A stretch of 6,708 nt of DNA, from positions 1-6,708 of the forward strand of contig JANYFH010000283.1 of assembly GCA_025362705.1 (NCBI GenBank), read 5' to 3'. A program made the translations under genes and the position numbers. Numbering within the stretch: the first letter of the stretch is position 1; every line of letters begins with the position of its first letter. The stretch is from Betaproteobacteria bacterium (GTDB lineage Bacteria; Pseudomonadota; Gammaproteobacteria; Burkholderiales; Usitatibacteraceae). Positions 1-6,274 of this stretch are shown piece by piece. The notes beneath the pieces were generated by a model that searched no databases, had not been told where the DNA came from, and saw only the letters and a list, made by a program, of their open reading frames with translations.

Positions 1-3
1 GTT

Positions 4-51
4 ATTGGATGCGGCCTGCAGGCTGAAAATGGCCGGGAAACCGCGCCAAAT
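4..51. repeat. Intergenic hairpin-like element, copy A
   Basis: This stretch begins ATTGG and ends CCAAAT, so its ends can pair (4-8 with 46-51, one bulged A). Inside, GCGG at 11-14 can pair with CCGC at 41-44. The centre reads CAGGCTGAAAATGGCC. Positions 4-34 align with 1648-1677, after rfbD, with 26 identical columns of 32 by hand alignment, including ATTGG, TGCG, CCT, CAGGC and GAAAATGGC. I see the similarity directly; that it belongs to a dispersed repeat family or acts as a terminator for a gene left of the window is inference. It also contains the palindrome CCTGCAGG at 15-22. Confidence 0.5.
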
Positions 52-58
52 ATGGAGT

Positions 59-87
59 TTGACACTCGCTTCATCGCCGCGCATTAC
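59..87 (+). promoter_or_regulatory. Possible sigma-70 promoter for rfbCD
   Basis: A perfect -35 hexamer TTGACA lies at 59-64, followed after 17 bases by CATTAC at 82-87, which matches the -10 consensus TATAAT at only three of six positions. If used, the leader before rfbC would be about 95 bases. The rest of the 52-189 stretch shows no convincing gene. The -35 match is good but the -10 is weak, and rfbC may instead be read from genes left of the window. Confidence 0.3.
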
Positions 88-189
88 CACTGTCATGTCG
101 ACCGCGTATCAAGTACCTGGTCGAAATGACAAGTGTTTGTATCGCATGCCGCATCGCCAGCAAATTATTCCAAACCCTGAAAACAAGAA

Positions 190-744
190 ATGAACGTTAT
201 CCCCACTGCAATTGCCGACGTAAAAATTATTGAGCCAAATGTGTTTGGTGATGAGCGCGGCTTTTTCTGCGAAAGCTTCAATGCCCGCACCTTTCGTGAA
301 AAAGCCGGCGTTGACATAAATTTCGTGCAGGACAATCACTCCAAATCGATCAAGGGCGTATTGCGCGGTTTGCACTACCAGATTCAGCACGCGCAGGGAA
401 AACTGGTGCGCACCGTGGTTGGTGAGGTGTACGACGTGGTGGTCGATATTCGCAGGAGTTCGCCGACCTTCGGCAAGCACGTTGGCGTTCTGCTGTCGGC
501 CGAGAACAAACGCATGCTCTGGGTACCGGTTGGTTTTGCGCATGGTTTTTTGGTGACATCCGACCATGCCGAATTTCTCTACAAGACCACTGATTACTAC
601 GCGCCGGCGTTTGAACGCAGCCTGCTTTGGAATGATCCCGCGCTGGGAATCGACTGGCCGCTTGCAGGTGTCGGCGACACGCCGCAACTCAAGCGCAGCG
701 ACGCCGAAGCGCCAACGCTGGCCATGGCGGAAGTATTTGCCTGA
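190..744 (+). CDS. rfbC: dTDP-4-dehydrorhamnose 3,5-epimerase
   Basis: RfbC (RmlC) converts dTDP-4-keto-6-deoxy-D-glucose to dTDP-4-keto-L-rhamnose in the cytosol, the third step of dTDP-L-rhamnose synthesis for LPS and other surface glycans. The 184-residue length is normal for this cupin-fold family. The signature VQDNHSKSIKGVLRGLHYQ spans about residues 46-64. H62 is the expected catalytic base, supported by D171 in the SDAEAP motif, with K71 and Y131 at the usual active-site positions. The N-terminal run EPNVFGDERGFFCESF is also typical. The ATG at 190 gives the canonical N-terminus but has only a weak AAGAA ribosome site about 2 bases upstream. The stop overlaps the start of rfbD by one base, so the two are almost certainly co-translated. 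Nothing looks broken. The partner genes rfbA and rfbB are not in the window. Confidence 0.97.
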   Translation: MNVIPTAIADVKIIEPNVFGDERGFFCESFNARTFREKAGVDINFVQDNHSKSIKGVLRGLHYQIQHAQGKLVRTVVGEVYDVVVDIRRSSPTFGKHVGVLLSAENKRMLWVPVGFAHGFLVTSDHAEFLYKTTDYYAPAFERSLLWNDPALGIDWPLAGVGDTPQLKRSDAEAPTLAMAEVFA

Positions 745-1646
745 TGTCGTCACGGCCACCACCAGCGCCACGCATACTCATCACCGGCAGGAACGGACAG
801 CTTGGCTGGGCACTGGAGCGCGCCTTCGCGACGGCAGGCGATGTATTCGCATTCGACCATGACGCACTGAATTTGGCTGATCCCGATGCAATCCGCCGCT
901 GCTGTCACGAGGTCAAACCGACACTGATTTTGAATGCGGCTGCCTATACGGCAGTGGATCGCGCAGAGCAGGAGCCGGAACTTGCGATGCAAATCAACGG
1001 GATCGCCCCAAAGGTGCTCAGCGAGGAAGCCAACCGCCTCGGCGCGGCGCTTGTCCACTATTCAACGGACTACGTTTTTTCGGGCGACGCTACAACGCCG
1101 TACGTCGAGGAAGACGTAACTGCGCCGCAGAATGTTTACGGCAAAACAAAACTGGCTGGCGAGCGGGCGGTGTGCGACGTTGCTGATCGCTTTCTGGTTT
1201 TTCGCACCAGTTGGGTGTACGCCGCGCGGCGGCAAAATTTTCTGCTGACGATGTTGCGCCTGGCACGCGAGCGTGAACAATTGCGCGTCGTCAACGACCA
1301 GATCGGTTCACCGACCTGGGTGCAAACGCTTGCAGACATTACGCGCGCCGCAGTTGTCGAAGATGGAAGTCTGAAAATCGCCGCCGGCATTTATCACCTC
1401 TCGGCTGGCGGCCGCACTTCATGGCACGGATTCGCCGAGGCGATTTTTGCAGCGATTGCTGACCCCTGCCGCATCGTGAAACGTGTAGCGCCAATTGCGA
1501 CCGCAGATTTCCCCACACCCGCGAAAAGACCCGCATTTTCGGTACTGTCGAATCAAAAAATTGAATTAGCGATGAACCTGCGTGTCCCAGACTGGCAGCA
1601 ACAACTGGCAGGCTGTGCGGCTGAGCTAAATTCGGTAAAACTCTAA
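744..1646 (+). CDS. rfbD: dTDP-4-dehydrorhamnose reductase
   Basis: RfbD (RmlD) reduces dTDP-4-keto-L-rhamnose with NAD(P)H to give dTDP-L-rhamnose, the last step of the pathway. The 300-residue protein is an extended short-chain dehydrogenase. ILITGRNGQLG at residues 11-21 is the TGxxGxxG dinucleotide-binding loop. LILNAAAYTAVDRAE (about 61-75) and STDYVF (107-112) are RmlD hallmarks, and Y132/K136 in VYGKTK form the YxxxK catalytic pair with T108. NDQIGSPT near residue 190 is the conserved substrate-side motif. The ATG shares its A with the rfbC stop (TGATG), and GGCGGAAG about 11 bases upstream may serve as ribosome site. The first nine residues, rich in Pro and Ser, are a short extension before the usual start of the fold. 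The gene is followed directly by a strong hairpin, so the transcription unit probably ends here. Confidence 0.97.
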   Translation: MSSRPPPAPRILITGRNGQLGWALERAFATAGDVFAFDHDALNLADPDAIRRCCHEVKPTLILNAAAYTAVDRAEQEPELAMQINGIAPKVLSEEANRLGAALVHYSTDYVFSGDATTPYVEEDVTAPQNVYGKTKLAGERAVCDVADRFLVFRTSWVYAARRQNFLLTMLRLAREREQLRVVNDQIGSPTWVQTLADITRAAVVEDGSLKIAAGIYHLSAGGRTSWHGFAEAIFAAIADPCRIVKRVAPIATADFPTPAKRPAFSVLSNQKIELAMNLRVPDWQQQLAGCAAELNSVKL

Positions 1647-1647
1647 T

Positions 1648-1693
1648 ATTGGTGCGCCTTTCAGGCCGAAAATGGCTGAAGGTGCCCACCAAT
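1648..1693 (+). terminator. Long hairpin after rfbD; copy B of intergenic repeat
   Basis: Starting one base after the rfbD stop, ATTGGTG (1648-1654) pairs with CACCAAT (1687-1693). The stem continues through GC, CTTTCAG/CTGAAGG and CC/GG to a GAAAAT loop at 1668-1673. By hand I count about 18 pairs with one C-C mismatch, one G-T pair and two single-base bulges. No clean T-run follows (the next bases are GCTAGACTTTGGTTT), so it is not a textbook intrinsic terminator. It may be a weak terminator, a 3'-end stabiliser, or a mobile palindrome that landed between operons. Its left half matches the element at 4-34. Confidence 0.6.
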
Positions 1694-1707
1694 GCTAGAC
1701 TTTGGTT

Positions 1708-1749
1708 TCAGCGGAGCTGTAGTACCCGTCAGCGGAGCTGTCGTTCCCG
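1708..1749. repeat. Two-copy 21-bp direct repeat upstream of gspE promoter
   Basis: Units at 1708-1728 and 1729-1749 abut each other and match at 19 of 21 positions. Both begin TCAGCGGAGCTGT and end CCCG. Each holds the short dyad CAGC-GGA-GCTG. The 21-bp period is two turns of B-DNA, and the second copy ends about 38 bases before the predicted transcription start, where activators often bind. The repeat is plain in the sequence; a role as tandem operator is inference. It could equally be a chance tandem duplication or a remnant of a dispersed intergenic repeat. Confidence 0.7.
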
Positions 1750-1771
1750 CGAGGGCTACTGAGAACCCGGC

Positions 1772-1780
1772 TGATATACT
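1772..1780 (+). promoter_or_regulatory. Extended -10 promoter of the gsp operon
   Basis: TGATATACT reads as an extended -10 element: TG, one spacer base, then TATACT, which matches TATAAT at five of six positions. No TTGACA-like -35 sits 16-18 bases upstream, as is usual for extended -10 promoters that rely on the TG contact or on an activator. Transcription would start near 1787, giving a leader of about 35 bases before the gspE start. The position between the rfbD hairpin and the first gsp gene supports the call. Confidence 0.5.
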
Positions 1781-1810
1781 CGAAGCTGCACTCTTTTCCG
1801 TTTACAAATC

Positions 1811-1815
1811 AAGGG
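1811..1815 (+). promoter_or_regulatory. Ribosome binding site that fixes the TTG start of gspE
   Basis: AAGGG lies 7 bases before the TTG at 1823, an optimal spacing. An in-frame stop (TGA, 1772-1774) closes the frame upstream, and no ATG or GTG occurs between it and 1823. The TTG is therefore the only standard start that keeps the full N-terminal domain. Confidence 0.7.
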
Positions 1816-1822
1816 CATCGTT

Positions 1823-3571
1823 TTGCTTAAGCAAGTAGACCCGCACCAAGATTCCCCCGCAGATGCCACCGTTGCACGGTTGGGCGAAATTCTCATTTCG
1901 CGCGGCAAACTGGATCACGCCAATCTCGATCGTGCGCTCAAGGTGCAGGAGACCTCACGCGGTAGCGGGGCGGTTGCCGAGAAACTCGGCTCCATCCTGT
2001 CGCGGCTGGGTATGTTGTCGAGTCGCGACCTCGCCGACGCGCTGGCGCATCAGCGTGGCTGGACGATAGTGGAAGCGTCGGAATTCCTTGAGTTGCCCAT
2101 CCTCGAAGAAACAGTTTCATCGCGCTTTCTGAATGAGGTCCGTGCCATTCCCGTGTCGGAGACCGAATCCGAAGTGGTGCTGGCCATGACCGATCCTGCG
2201 GATACGTTCACGGTCAAGGCAATCGCTGCGGCAAGCCGTAAACGCGTCATCCCCAAATTGCTCGCGGGCGCTGATTTTGATGTGGTCTACGAGCGCCTGT
2301 ACGGCAGCGGCAAATCCTCAATGGGACAAATCGTCGATAACATCTCGACGCGTGACGAAGAGCAGGATTTTGGCGATATCGAGCAACTGAAAGACTTGGC
2401 ATCCGAAGCACCGGTGATCCGGCTGGTGAATCTGATCATCAATCACGCGCTTGAGCGCAGAGCCTCGGATATTCACGTTGAACCCTTTGAAAACCGGCTC
2501 ATCGTTCGCTATCGCATCGACGGCGTGCTGCACGAAACGGAATCACCGCCGCGCCGTCTTTCGGCCGCCGTGATTTCGCGCATCAAGATCATGGCCAATC
2601 TCGATATCGCGGAACGCCGTTTACCGCAGGATGGTCGCATCAAATTGCGCGTACAGGGCAAGGAAATCGATTTGCGTGTTTCAACCGTGCCGACCATGCA
2701 CGGCGAAAGCGTGGTCATGCGGATTCTCGACAAGGGCGGCGTGGCGCTGGATTTTCATGCGCTGGGTTTCGACGACGCGAACCTGAAAGTGTTCACAACC
2801 ATTCTCGATCAGCCCTATGGCATTTTGCTTGTCACCGGCCCCACCGGTAGCGGCAAGACCACCACGCTTTATACGGCGCTGGACCGGCTGAACAAACCGG
2901 ACGTAAAAATTCTCACCGTCGAAGACCCGGTCGAATACCAGATGCCCGGCATCAACCAGATTCAGGTGAAACCGCAAATCGACCTTACGTTTTCGAATGC
3001 GCTGCGTTCGATTGTGCGGCAGGATCCGGATGTCATCATGATTGGTGAAATTCGCGATCTCGAAACCGCACAGATCGCCATGCAGTCTGCGCTCACCGGC
3101 CACATGGTGTTGAGTACGATCCATACCAACGATGCTGCGGCGACGATCAATCGTTTGCTCGACATGGGCGTTGAAGATTACCTGCTGACGTCCACCGTCG
3201 TTGGTATCGAAGCGCAGCGCCTGGTGCGGGTGCTTTGCTCGCATTGCAAAGAGCCGTATCAGCCGGTTGAAGAGGTCGTCGAGCAGATGGCGTTGCGACG
3301 GTTTACCAAGGCAAAATCGCTGACGCTTTATCACGGCAAGGGCTGCGAACATTGCGGCCACACCGGCTATTTCGGGCGCCTGTCGATCATCGAAGTATTG
3401 CCCATGACCGACACCCTGCGCAGCCTCATCATGCGCCACGCGACAGCGTCGGAATTGCGCGAAGCGGCAATTGCCGAGGGCATGGAGACCATGTATGAAA
3501 ATGGCCTCAAGAAAGCGGTTGAAGGCGTGACGACGCTCGAAGAAGTATTGCGCGTCACGCGTGAAGATTAG
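1823..3571 (+). CDS. gspE: Type II secretion ATPase GspE
   Basis: GspE is the cytoplasmic hexameric ATPase that drives pseudopilus assembly in type II secretion, docking on GspL and GspF. At 582 residues it is of usual to slightly long size. Residues 19-42 and 54-77 form two tandem MshEN-type helical motifs (RLGxxL..G.L....L..AL..Q), then a GspE N2-like region to about 165. The ATPase core carries Walker A GPTGSGKTT (339-347), the Asp box TVEDPVE (365-371), Walker B DPDVIMIGEIRD (401-412) and the His box ending STIHTNDA (431-438). C472/C475 and C508/C511 make the zinc-binding CxxC pair with a 32-residue loop, seen in many GspE proteins and absent from many retraction ATPases. The start is TTG, chosen on its AAGGG site. 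It heads the operon and is followed 9 bases later by gspF. PilB or MshE are the alternatives, but the neighbouring pseudopilin genes settle it as GspE. Confidence 0.97.
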   Translation: MLKQVDPHQDSPADATVARLGEILISRGKLDHANLDRALKVQETSRGSGAVAEKLGSILSRLGMLSSRDLADALAHQRGWTIVEASEFLELPILEETVSSRFLNEVRAIPVSETESEVVLAMTDPADTFTVKAIAAASRKRVIPKLLAGADFDVVYERLYGSGKSSMGQIVDNISTRDEEQDFGDIEQLKDLASEAPVIRLVNLIINHALERRASDIHVEPFENRLIVRYRIDGVLHETESPPRRLSAAVISRIKIMANLDIAERRLPQDGRIKLRVQGKEIDLRVSTVPTMHGESVVMRILDKGGVALDFHALGFDDANLKVFTTILDQPYGILLVTGPTGSGKTTTLYTALDRLNKPDVKILTVEDPVEYQMPGINQIQVKPQIDLTFSNALRSIVRQDPDVIMIGEIRDLETAQIAMQSALTGHMVLSTIHTNDAAATINRLLDMGVEDYLLTSTVVGIEAQRLVRVLCSHCKEPYQPVEEVVEQMALRRFTKAKSLTLYHGKGCEHCGHTGYFGRLSIIEVLPMTDTLRSLIMRHATASELREAAIAEGMETMYENGLKKAVEGVTTLEEVLRVTRED

Positions 3572-3580
3572 TGACGCCTG

Positions 3581-4828
3581 ATGCCGATGTTTCAATACAA
3601 GGCCGTGTCGTCAGCGGGCGAAATGAAAGAAGGTGTCATGGAGGGCACGTCCCACGCGGGCGTGATCGCGCACCTTCAATCGACGGGATTGATACCGATC
3701 CGCGCCACCGAAGTGACAGCAGTCACCTCGGGCGGCGCGATGGCGATTGCCCGGCAGCCGGGCGAAAAAAAACCATCGCTGTTTTTTGCTGCGCGCGTCA
3801 GCCAGGATGACCTTGGCATTCTCACGCGCGAACTCGCCACGCTGCTGAAAGCCGGCCTGCCGCTGGATCGAAGCATGGAAATCCTCATCGGTCTTGCGGA
3901 AAAACCGGCTGTCGCGGAATTGCTCGTTGCCATTCGCAACGATGTGCGCGGTGGCGCGGCACTATCAAAAGCACTCGATCCGCACCGCGATGTGTTCACG
4001 CGTTTTTATGTCAACATGGTGAAAGCAGGCGAAGTCGGCGGCGCGCTCGGCAATGTGCTCATGCGCCTAGCCGACCACATGGAGCGCAGCAAGACATTGC
4101 GCGACAACGTGGTCTCGGCCCTGATTTACCCGGCGATTCTGTTTGTCGTCGCAGTCGCATCGGTACTCATTCTGGTGATCTTCGTGGTGCCGCAATTCAG
4201 GCAGATTTTTGAGCAGTCGGGCAAGGCGTTGCCGTTTGCAACCAATGTAGTGCTCACCGTGGGCATCTTCATGCGCGCTTATTGGCCCATCATGTTTGCC
4301 GGTGTGGCATTGGTGATCTGGCGGCTCATTCGATCGCTCGGCGACCCCGTGTCGCGCGCAAAATGGGATGTCAGATTTCTGCGCTGGCCGATCATGGGCA
4401 AGCTTGTCACCAAAGTGGAAATGGCGAGATTCGCGCGGTCATTGGCCACGCTATTGCAAAACGGTGTTCCCCTGTTGGCAGGGCTTTCAATCTTGAAAGA
4501 AACGATGGGCAACGTCGTGTTTCGTGATGCCGTGGAAGTTGTCGCACGCGATCTCAAAGAAGGTCGTGGCATGGCAAAGCCGATGAACGAGGCGAACGTG
4601 TTCCCCAAACTCGCTGTCCAAATGATCGCGGTCGGCGAGGAAACCGGGAAGCTCGATGAAATGCTGTTTCAGGTCGCCGATGTTTACGACCGCGAAGTTG
4701 CGGCAGCCGTGAAACGCGCGCTGGCGCTGATCGAGCCGGTCATGATTATCGGGCTGGCCCTGTTGATCGGCGGCATCATCATGTCGCTGCTGGTCGCACT
4801 GTTTGATCTTATGGATTTACCGCTTTAA
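3581..4828 (+). CDS. gspF: Type II secretion inner-membrane platform protein GspF
   Basis: GspF is the polytopic inner-membrane protein at the base of the secretion machine that contacts GspE and GspL. The 415-residue length is typical. It opens MPMFQYKA, the family's usual N-terminus. Two homologous cytoplasmic T2SSF domains follow. The first (about 75-178) contains LTRELATLLKAGLPLDRSME and the conserved KAGEVGG (148-154). The second (about 278-380) contains the parallel ARSLATLLQNGVPLLAGL and VGEETGKLDE. Membrane segments lie near residues 180-204, 222-248 and 382-408. The ATG at 3581 is 9 bases after the gspE stop; an in-frame ATG at 3587 is a possible alternative, and neither has a strong ribosome site. 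An A8 run at 3765-3772 falls in the linker before the first domain. No gspC follows; gspG begins 17 bases on. Confidence 0.97.
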   Translation: MPMFQYKAVSSAGEMKEGVMEGTSHAGVIAHLQSTGLIPIRATEVTAVTSGGAMAIARQPGEKKPSLFFAARVSQDDLGILTRELATLLKAGLPLDRSMEILIGLAEKPAVAELLVAIRNDVRGGAALSKALDPHRDVFTRFYVNMVKAGEVGGALGNVLMRLADHMERSKTLRDNVVSALIYPAILFVVAVASVLILVIFVVPQFRQIFEQSGKALPFATNVVLTVGIFMRAYWPIMFAGVALVIWRLIRSLGDPVSRAKWDVRFLRWPIMGKLVTKVEMARFARSLATLLQNGVPLLAGLSILKETMGNVVFRDAVEVVARDLKEGRGMAKPMNEANVFPKLAVQMIAVGEETGKLDEMLFQVADVYDREVAAAVKRALALIEPVMIIGLALLIGGIIMSLLVALFDLMDLPL

Positions 4829-4845
4829 ATTTCGCTGGAGTCAAT

Positions 4846-5301
4846 ATGAAGTTAATGAGATTAGCCGGGCAACGCAATCGCGGTCGCACGCACAACCAGG
4901 GTTTTTCGCTGATCGAAATTATTGTCGTGATCACGATCATCGGCGTGATTGTCGGCTGGGCGGCGACCAATATTTTCGGTAAGTTCGATCAGGCGCAGGC
5001 GAGGATCGCCAAGAGCAAGATTGTCGCAATGTCCGGCCCACTGGATATTTACAAACTCGATACCGGCAAATACCCAACCACGCAGGAAGGTTTGCGGGCG
5101 TTGCTGCAAGCGCCGCCAGGCGTGCCGAACTGGAACGGGCCTTACGTGAAGAATGACGCTGAATTGAAAGACCCGTGGCGCAATGATTTGATCTATCGTT
5201 CTCCCGGTAGCGAAGGCCGTCCATACGAAATCGTATCGCTCGGTGCCGATGGTCAAGAGGGCGGCGAGGGCGCGAACAAGGATCTCAAGTCCTGGGAGTG
5301 A
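4846..5301 (+). CDS. gspG: Major pseudopilin GspG
   Basis: GspG is the main subunit of the type II pseudopilus. It is inserted in the inner membrane, cleaved and N-methylated by the prepilin peptidase GspO/PilD, then assembled by GspE/F. The 151-residue precursor has a 19-residue basic leader ending NQG, cleavage at G19|F20, Glu at mature position 5 (E24), and a hydrophobic helix to about residue 42. The family signature LDIYKLDTGKYPTTQEGLRALLQAP (66-90) and the DPWRNDLIYRSPG stretch are present. The C-terminal SLGADGQEGGEG...D loop (131-146) is the usual calcium-binding region. The start is set by GGAG 5 bases before the ATG, the best ribosome site in the operon and fitting for the most abundant pseudopilin. 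An in-frame ATG at 4855 would shorten the leader to 16 residues and is less likely. Confidence 0.97.
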   Translation: MKLMRLAGQRNRGRTHNQGFSLIEIIVVITIIGVIVGWAATNIFGKFDQAQARIAKSKIVAMSGPLDIYKLDTGKYPTTQEGLRALLQAPPGVPNWNGPYVKNDAELKDPWRNDLIYRSPGSEGRPYEIVSLGADGQEGGEGANKDLKSWE

Positions 5302-5328
5302 TCCCCGGTTAACTTGCAGGCATCCCCC

Positions 5329-5790
5329 ATGCGGCAGCGCGGTTTTTCACTGCTAGAAGTCATCGTCGTGATCACCATCATTGCGCTGTCGTATACGCTT
5401 TTGCCGAAGATGATTTTCGGTGGCGTATCCGGTGCGGAACTGCGCTCGAACGCACGCGCCGTCGCGACGGGCCTGAGGCTCGCACGTGACGCAGCGATCA
5501 ACACCAAGCGCGAAGCGGTGTTGTCGATCAATATGGAAAACCGCGAATTCACACTGCCCAACGATACCAAGTTGCACAAGCTTAACAACCAGCTCGACGT
5601 GAAGTTATACACGTCGGAAGCCGATCTCATCTCGGACAAAATCGGCATGATTCGCTTTTTCCCGGATGGCTCCTCGAACGGCGGACGTGTCACGGTAGCC
5701 GCCGGTGAGCGGGGCTTCGAGATCGATGTTGATTGGCTCACGGGGCACGTGACGATCAAGGACAAGCCTACAGGGGATGGCCGTGGCTGA
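5329..5790 (+). CDS. gspH: Minor pseudopilin GspH
   Basis: GspH is a minor pseudopilin incorporated near the tip of the pseudopilus. From the ATG at 5329 the precursor is 153 residues with the short leader MRQRG, cleavage G5|F6, and Glu at mature position 5 (E10) in FSLLEVIVVITII. The region NARAVATGLRLARDAAINTKREAV (about 42-66) matches the GspH-family pattern in which a helix rich in Arg and Ala follows the membrane segment. FFPDGSSNGGRVTV (about 111-124) is the typical strand-turn motif of the globular domain. I prefer the ATG because it gives a classic leader and has AGG 8 bases upstream. An in-frame TTG at 5314 would add five residues and has no ribosome site. The gene ends inside the beginning of gspI, a 14-base overlap implying translational coupling. 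A general GspH/FimT-like label would be the fallback, but position between G and I makes GspH firm. Confidence 0.92.
   Translation: MRQRGFSLLEVIVVITIIALSYTLLPKMIFGGVSGAELRSNARAVATGLRLARDAAINTKREAVLSINMENREFTLPNDTKLHKLNNQLDVKLYTSEADLISDKIGMIRFFPDGSSNGGRVTVAAGERGFEIDVDWLTGHVTIKDKPTGDGRG
5772..5776 (+). promoter_or_regulatory. Ribosome binding site bearing on the gspI start
   Basis: AGGGG touches the ATG at 5777, leaving no spacing, but lies 6 bases before an in-frame GTG at 5783. On spacing alone the GTG is the better start for gspI and would remove only two residues. Confidence 0.4.
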
Positions 5791-6274
5791 AAGCGTAGAA
5801 CGCCTATCCACGCGCAATTCAGGGGTGAATGCTTCTGAAAGGCGCGCCAGTGCTGGAATTTCACGTCGTGGCGATGAAGGCTTTTCGCTACTCGAAATTC
5901 TCGTCGCCTTCACGCTGCTCGCCGTCGCAATGGGCGTGCTGATGCAGATTTTTTCCAGCGGTGTGAACGGCGCAACGCTCGCTGACCGCTATGCCAAGGC
6001 GACCATGTACGCCGAATCGAAACTCGCCAGCGTTGGCGTTGAAGCCGAACTGAAGGAAAGTACCACCGCCGGAAAATTCGACGATGATTTTTCCTGGAGC
6101 TTGGTGGTGCGTCCGTATCTGGATCCAACGCCGAAAGAGCAATCGGTTATCGACTACGAAAAACTGATGTCCACGCAGCTGTACGAAATTGCACTCAACG
6201 TCAGTTTCACGCCGGATGATCGCCGCGAAAGAATGGTGAGTCTTTCGACCTTGAAACTGGGGCCGAAAACGTGA
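5777..6274 (+). CDS. gspI: Minor pseudopilin GspI, long leader
   Basis: GspI is the minor pseudopilin that nucleates the GspI-J-K tip complex. The 165-residue precursor carries the class III signal DEG|FSLLEILVAFTLLAVAMGVLMQIFSSG, with cleavage at G35|F36 and Glu at mature position 5 (E40). The patterns after the membrane helix (YAKATMYAESKLASVGVE, then FSWSLVVRPY) are usual for GspI. The leader of about 33-35 residues is longer than in G and H, and is rich in Ser, Arg and Glu. The start could be ATG 5777, GTG 5783 (best-placed ribosome site) or GTG 5825 (V17, AGGGG directly adjacent). All lie near or inside the end of gspH, so the call of the protein does not depend on the choice. The stop overlaps the gspJ start by four bases (GTGA). 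Confidence 0.93.
   Translation: MAVAESVERLSTRNSGVNASERRASAGISRRGDEGFSLLEILVAFTLLAVAMGVLMQIFSSGVNGATLADRYAKATMYAESKLASVGVEAELKESTTAGKFDDDFSWSLVVRPYLDPTPKEQSVIDYEKLMSTQLYEIALNVSFTPDDRRERMVSLSTLKLGPKT

Noticed and set aside
5..193. 62-codon plus-strand frame from a TTG ahead of rfbC
   Set aside because: It runs through the hairpin-like repeat and the TTGACA site, has no ribosome site, and its product is unlike any family I know.
109..771. 220-codon open frame on the minus strand opposite rfbC
   Set aside because: It covers all of rfbC, whose plus-strand product is certain; the minus-strand product looks like a shadow translation.
1648..1693. NtrC-like operator, because of the TGGTGCG and GGTGCCCACCA strings
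   Set aside because: The spacing and half-site order do not fit an NtrC dyad, and the strings are explained as arms of the hairpin.
1742..1770. Possible fragment of a TTCCCGCGAA-type dispersed intergenic repeat
   Set aside because: Only TTCCCGCGA is recognisable and the matching inverted half is degraded; too short to call beyond the 21-bp repeat already listed.
2681..3595. Long open frame (304 codons) on the minus strand opposite gspE
   Set aside because: It is the mirror of a strongly biased coding frame, overlaps conserved GspE motifs entirely, and its translation shows no recognisable family.
5253..5864. 203-codon minus-strand frame opposite gspH
   Set aside because: The pseudopilin genes on the plus strand explain this region fully.
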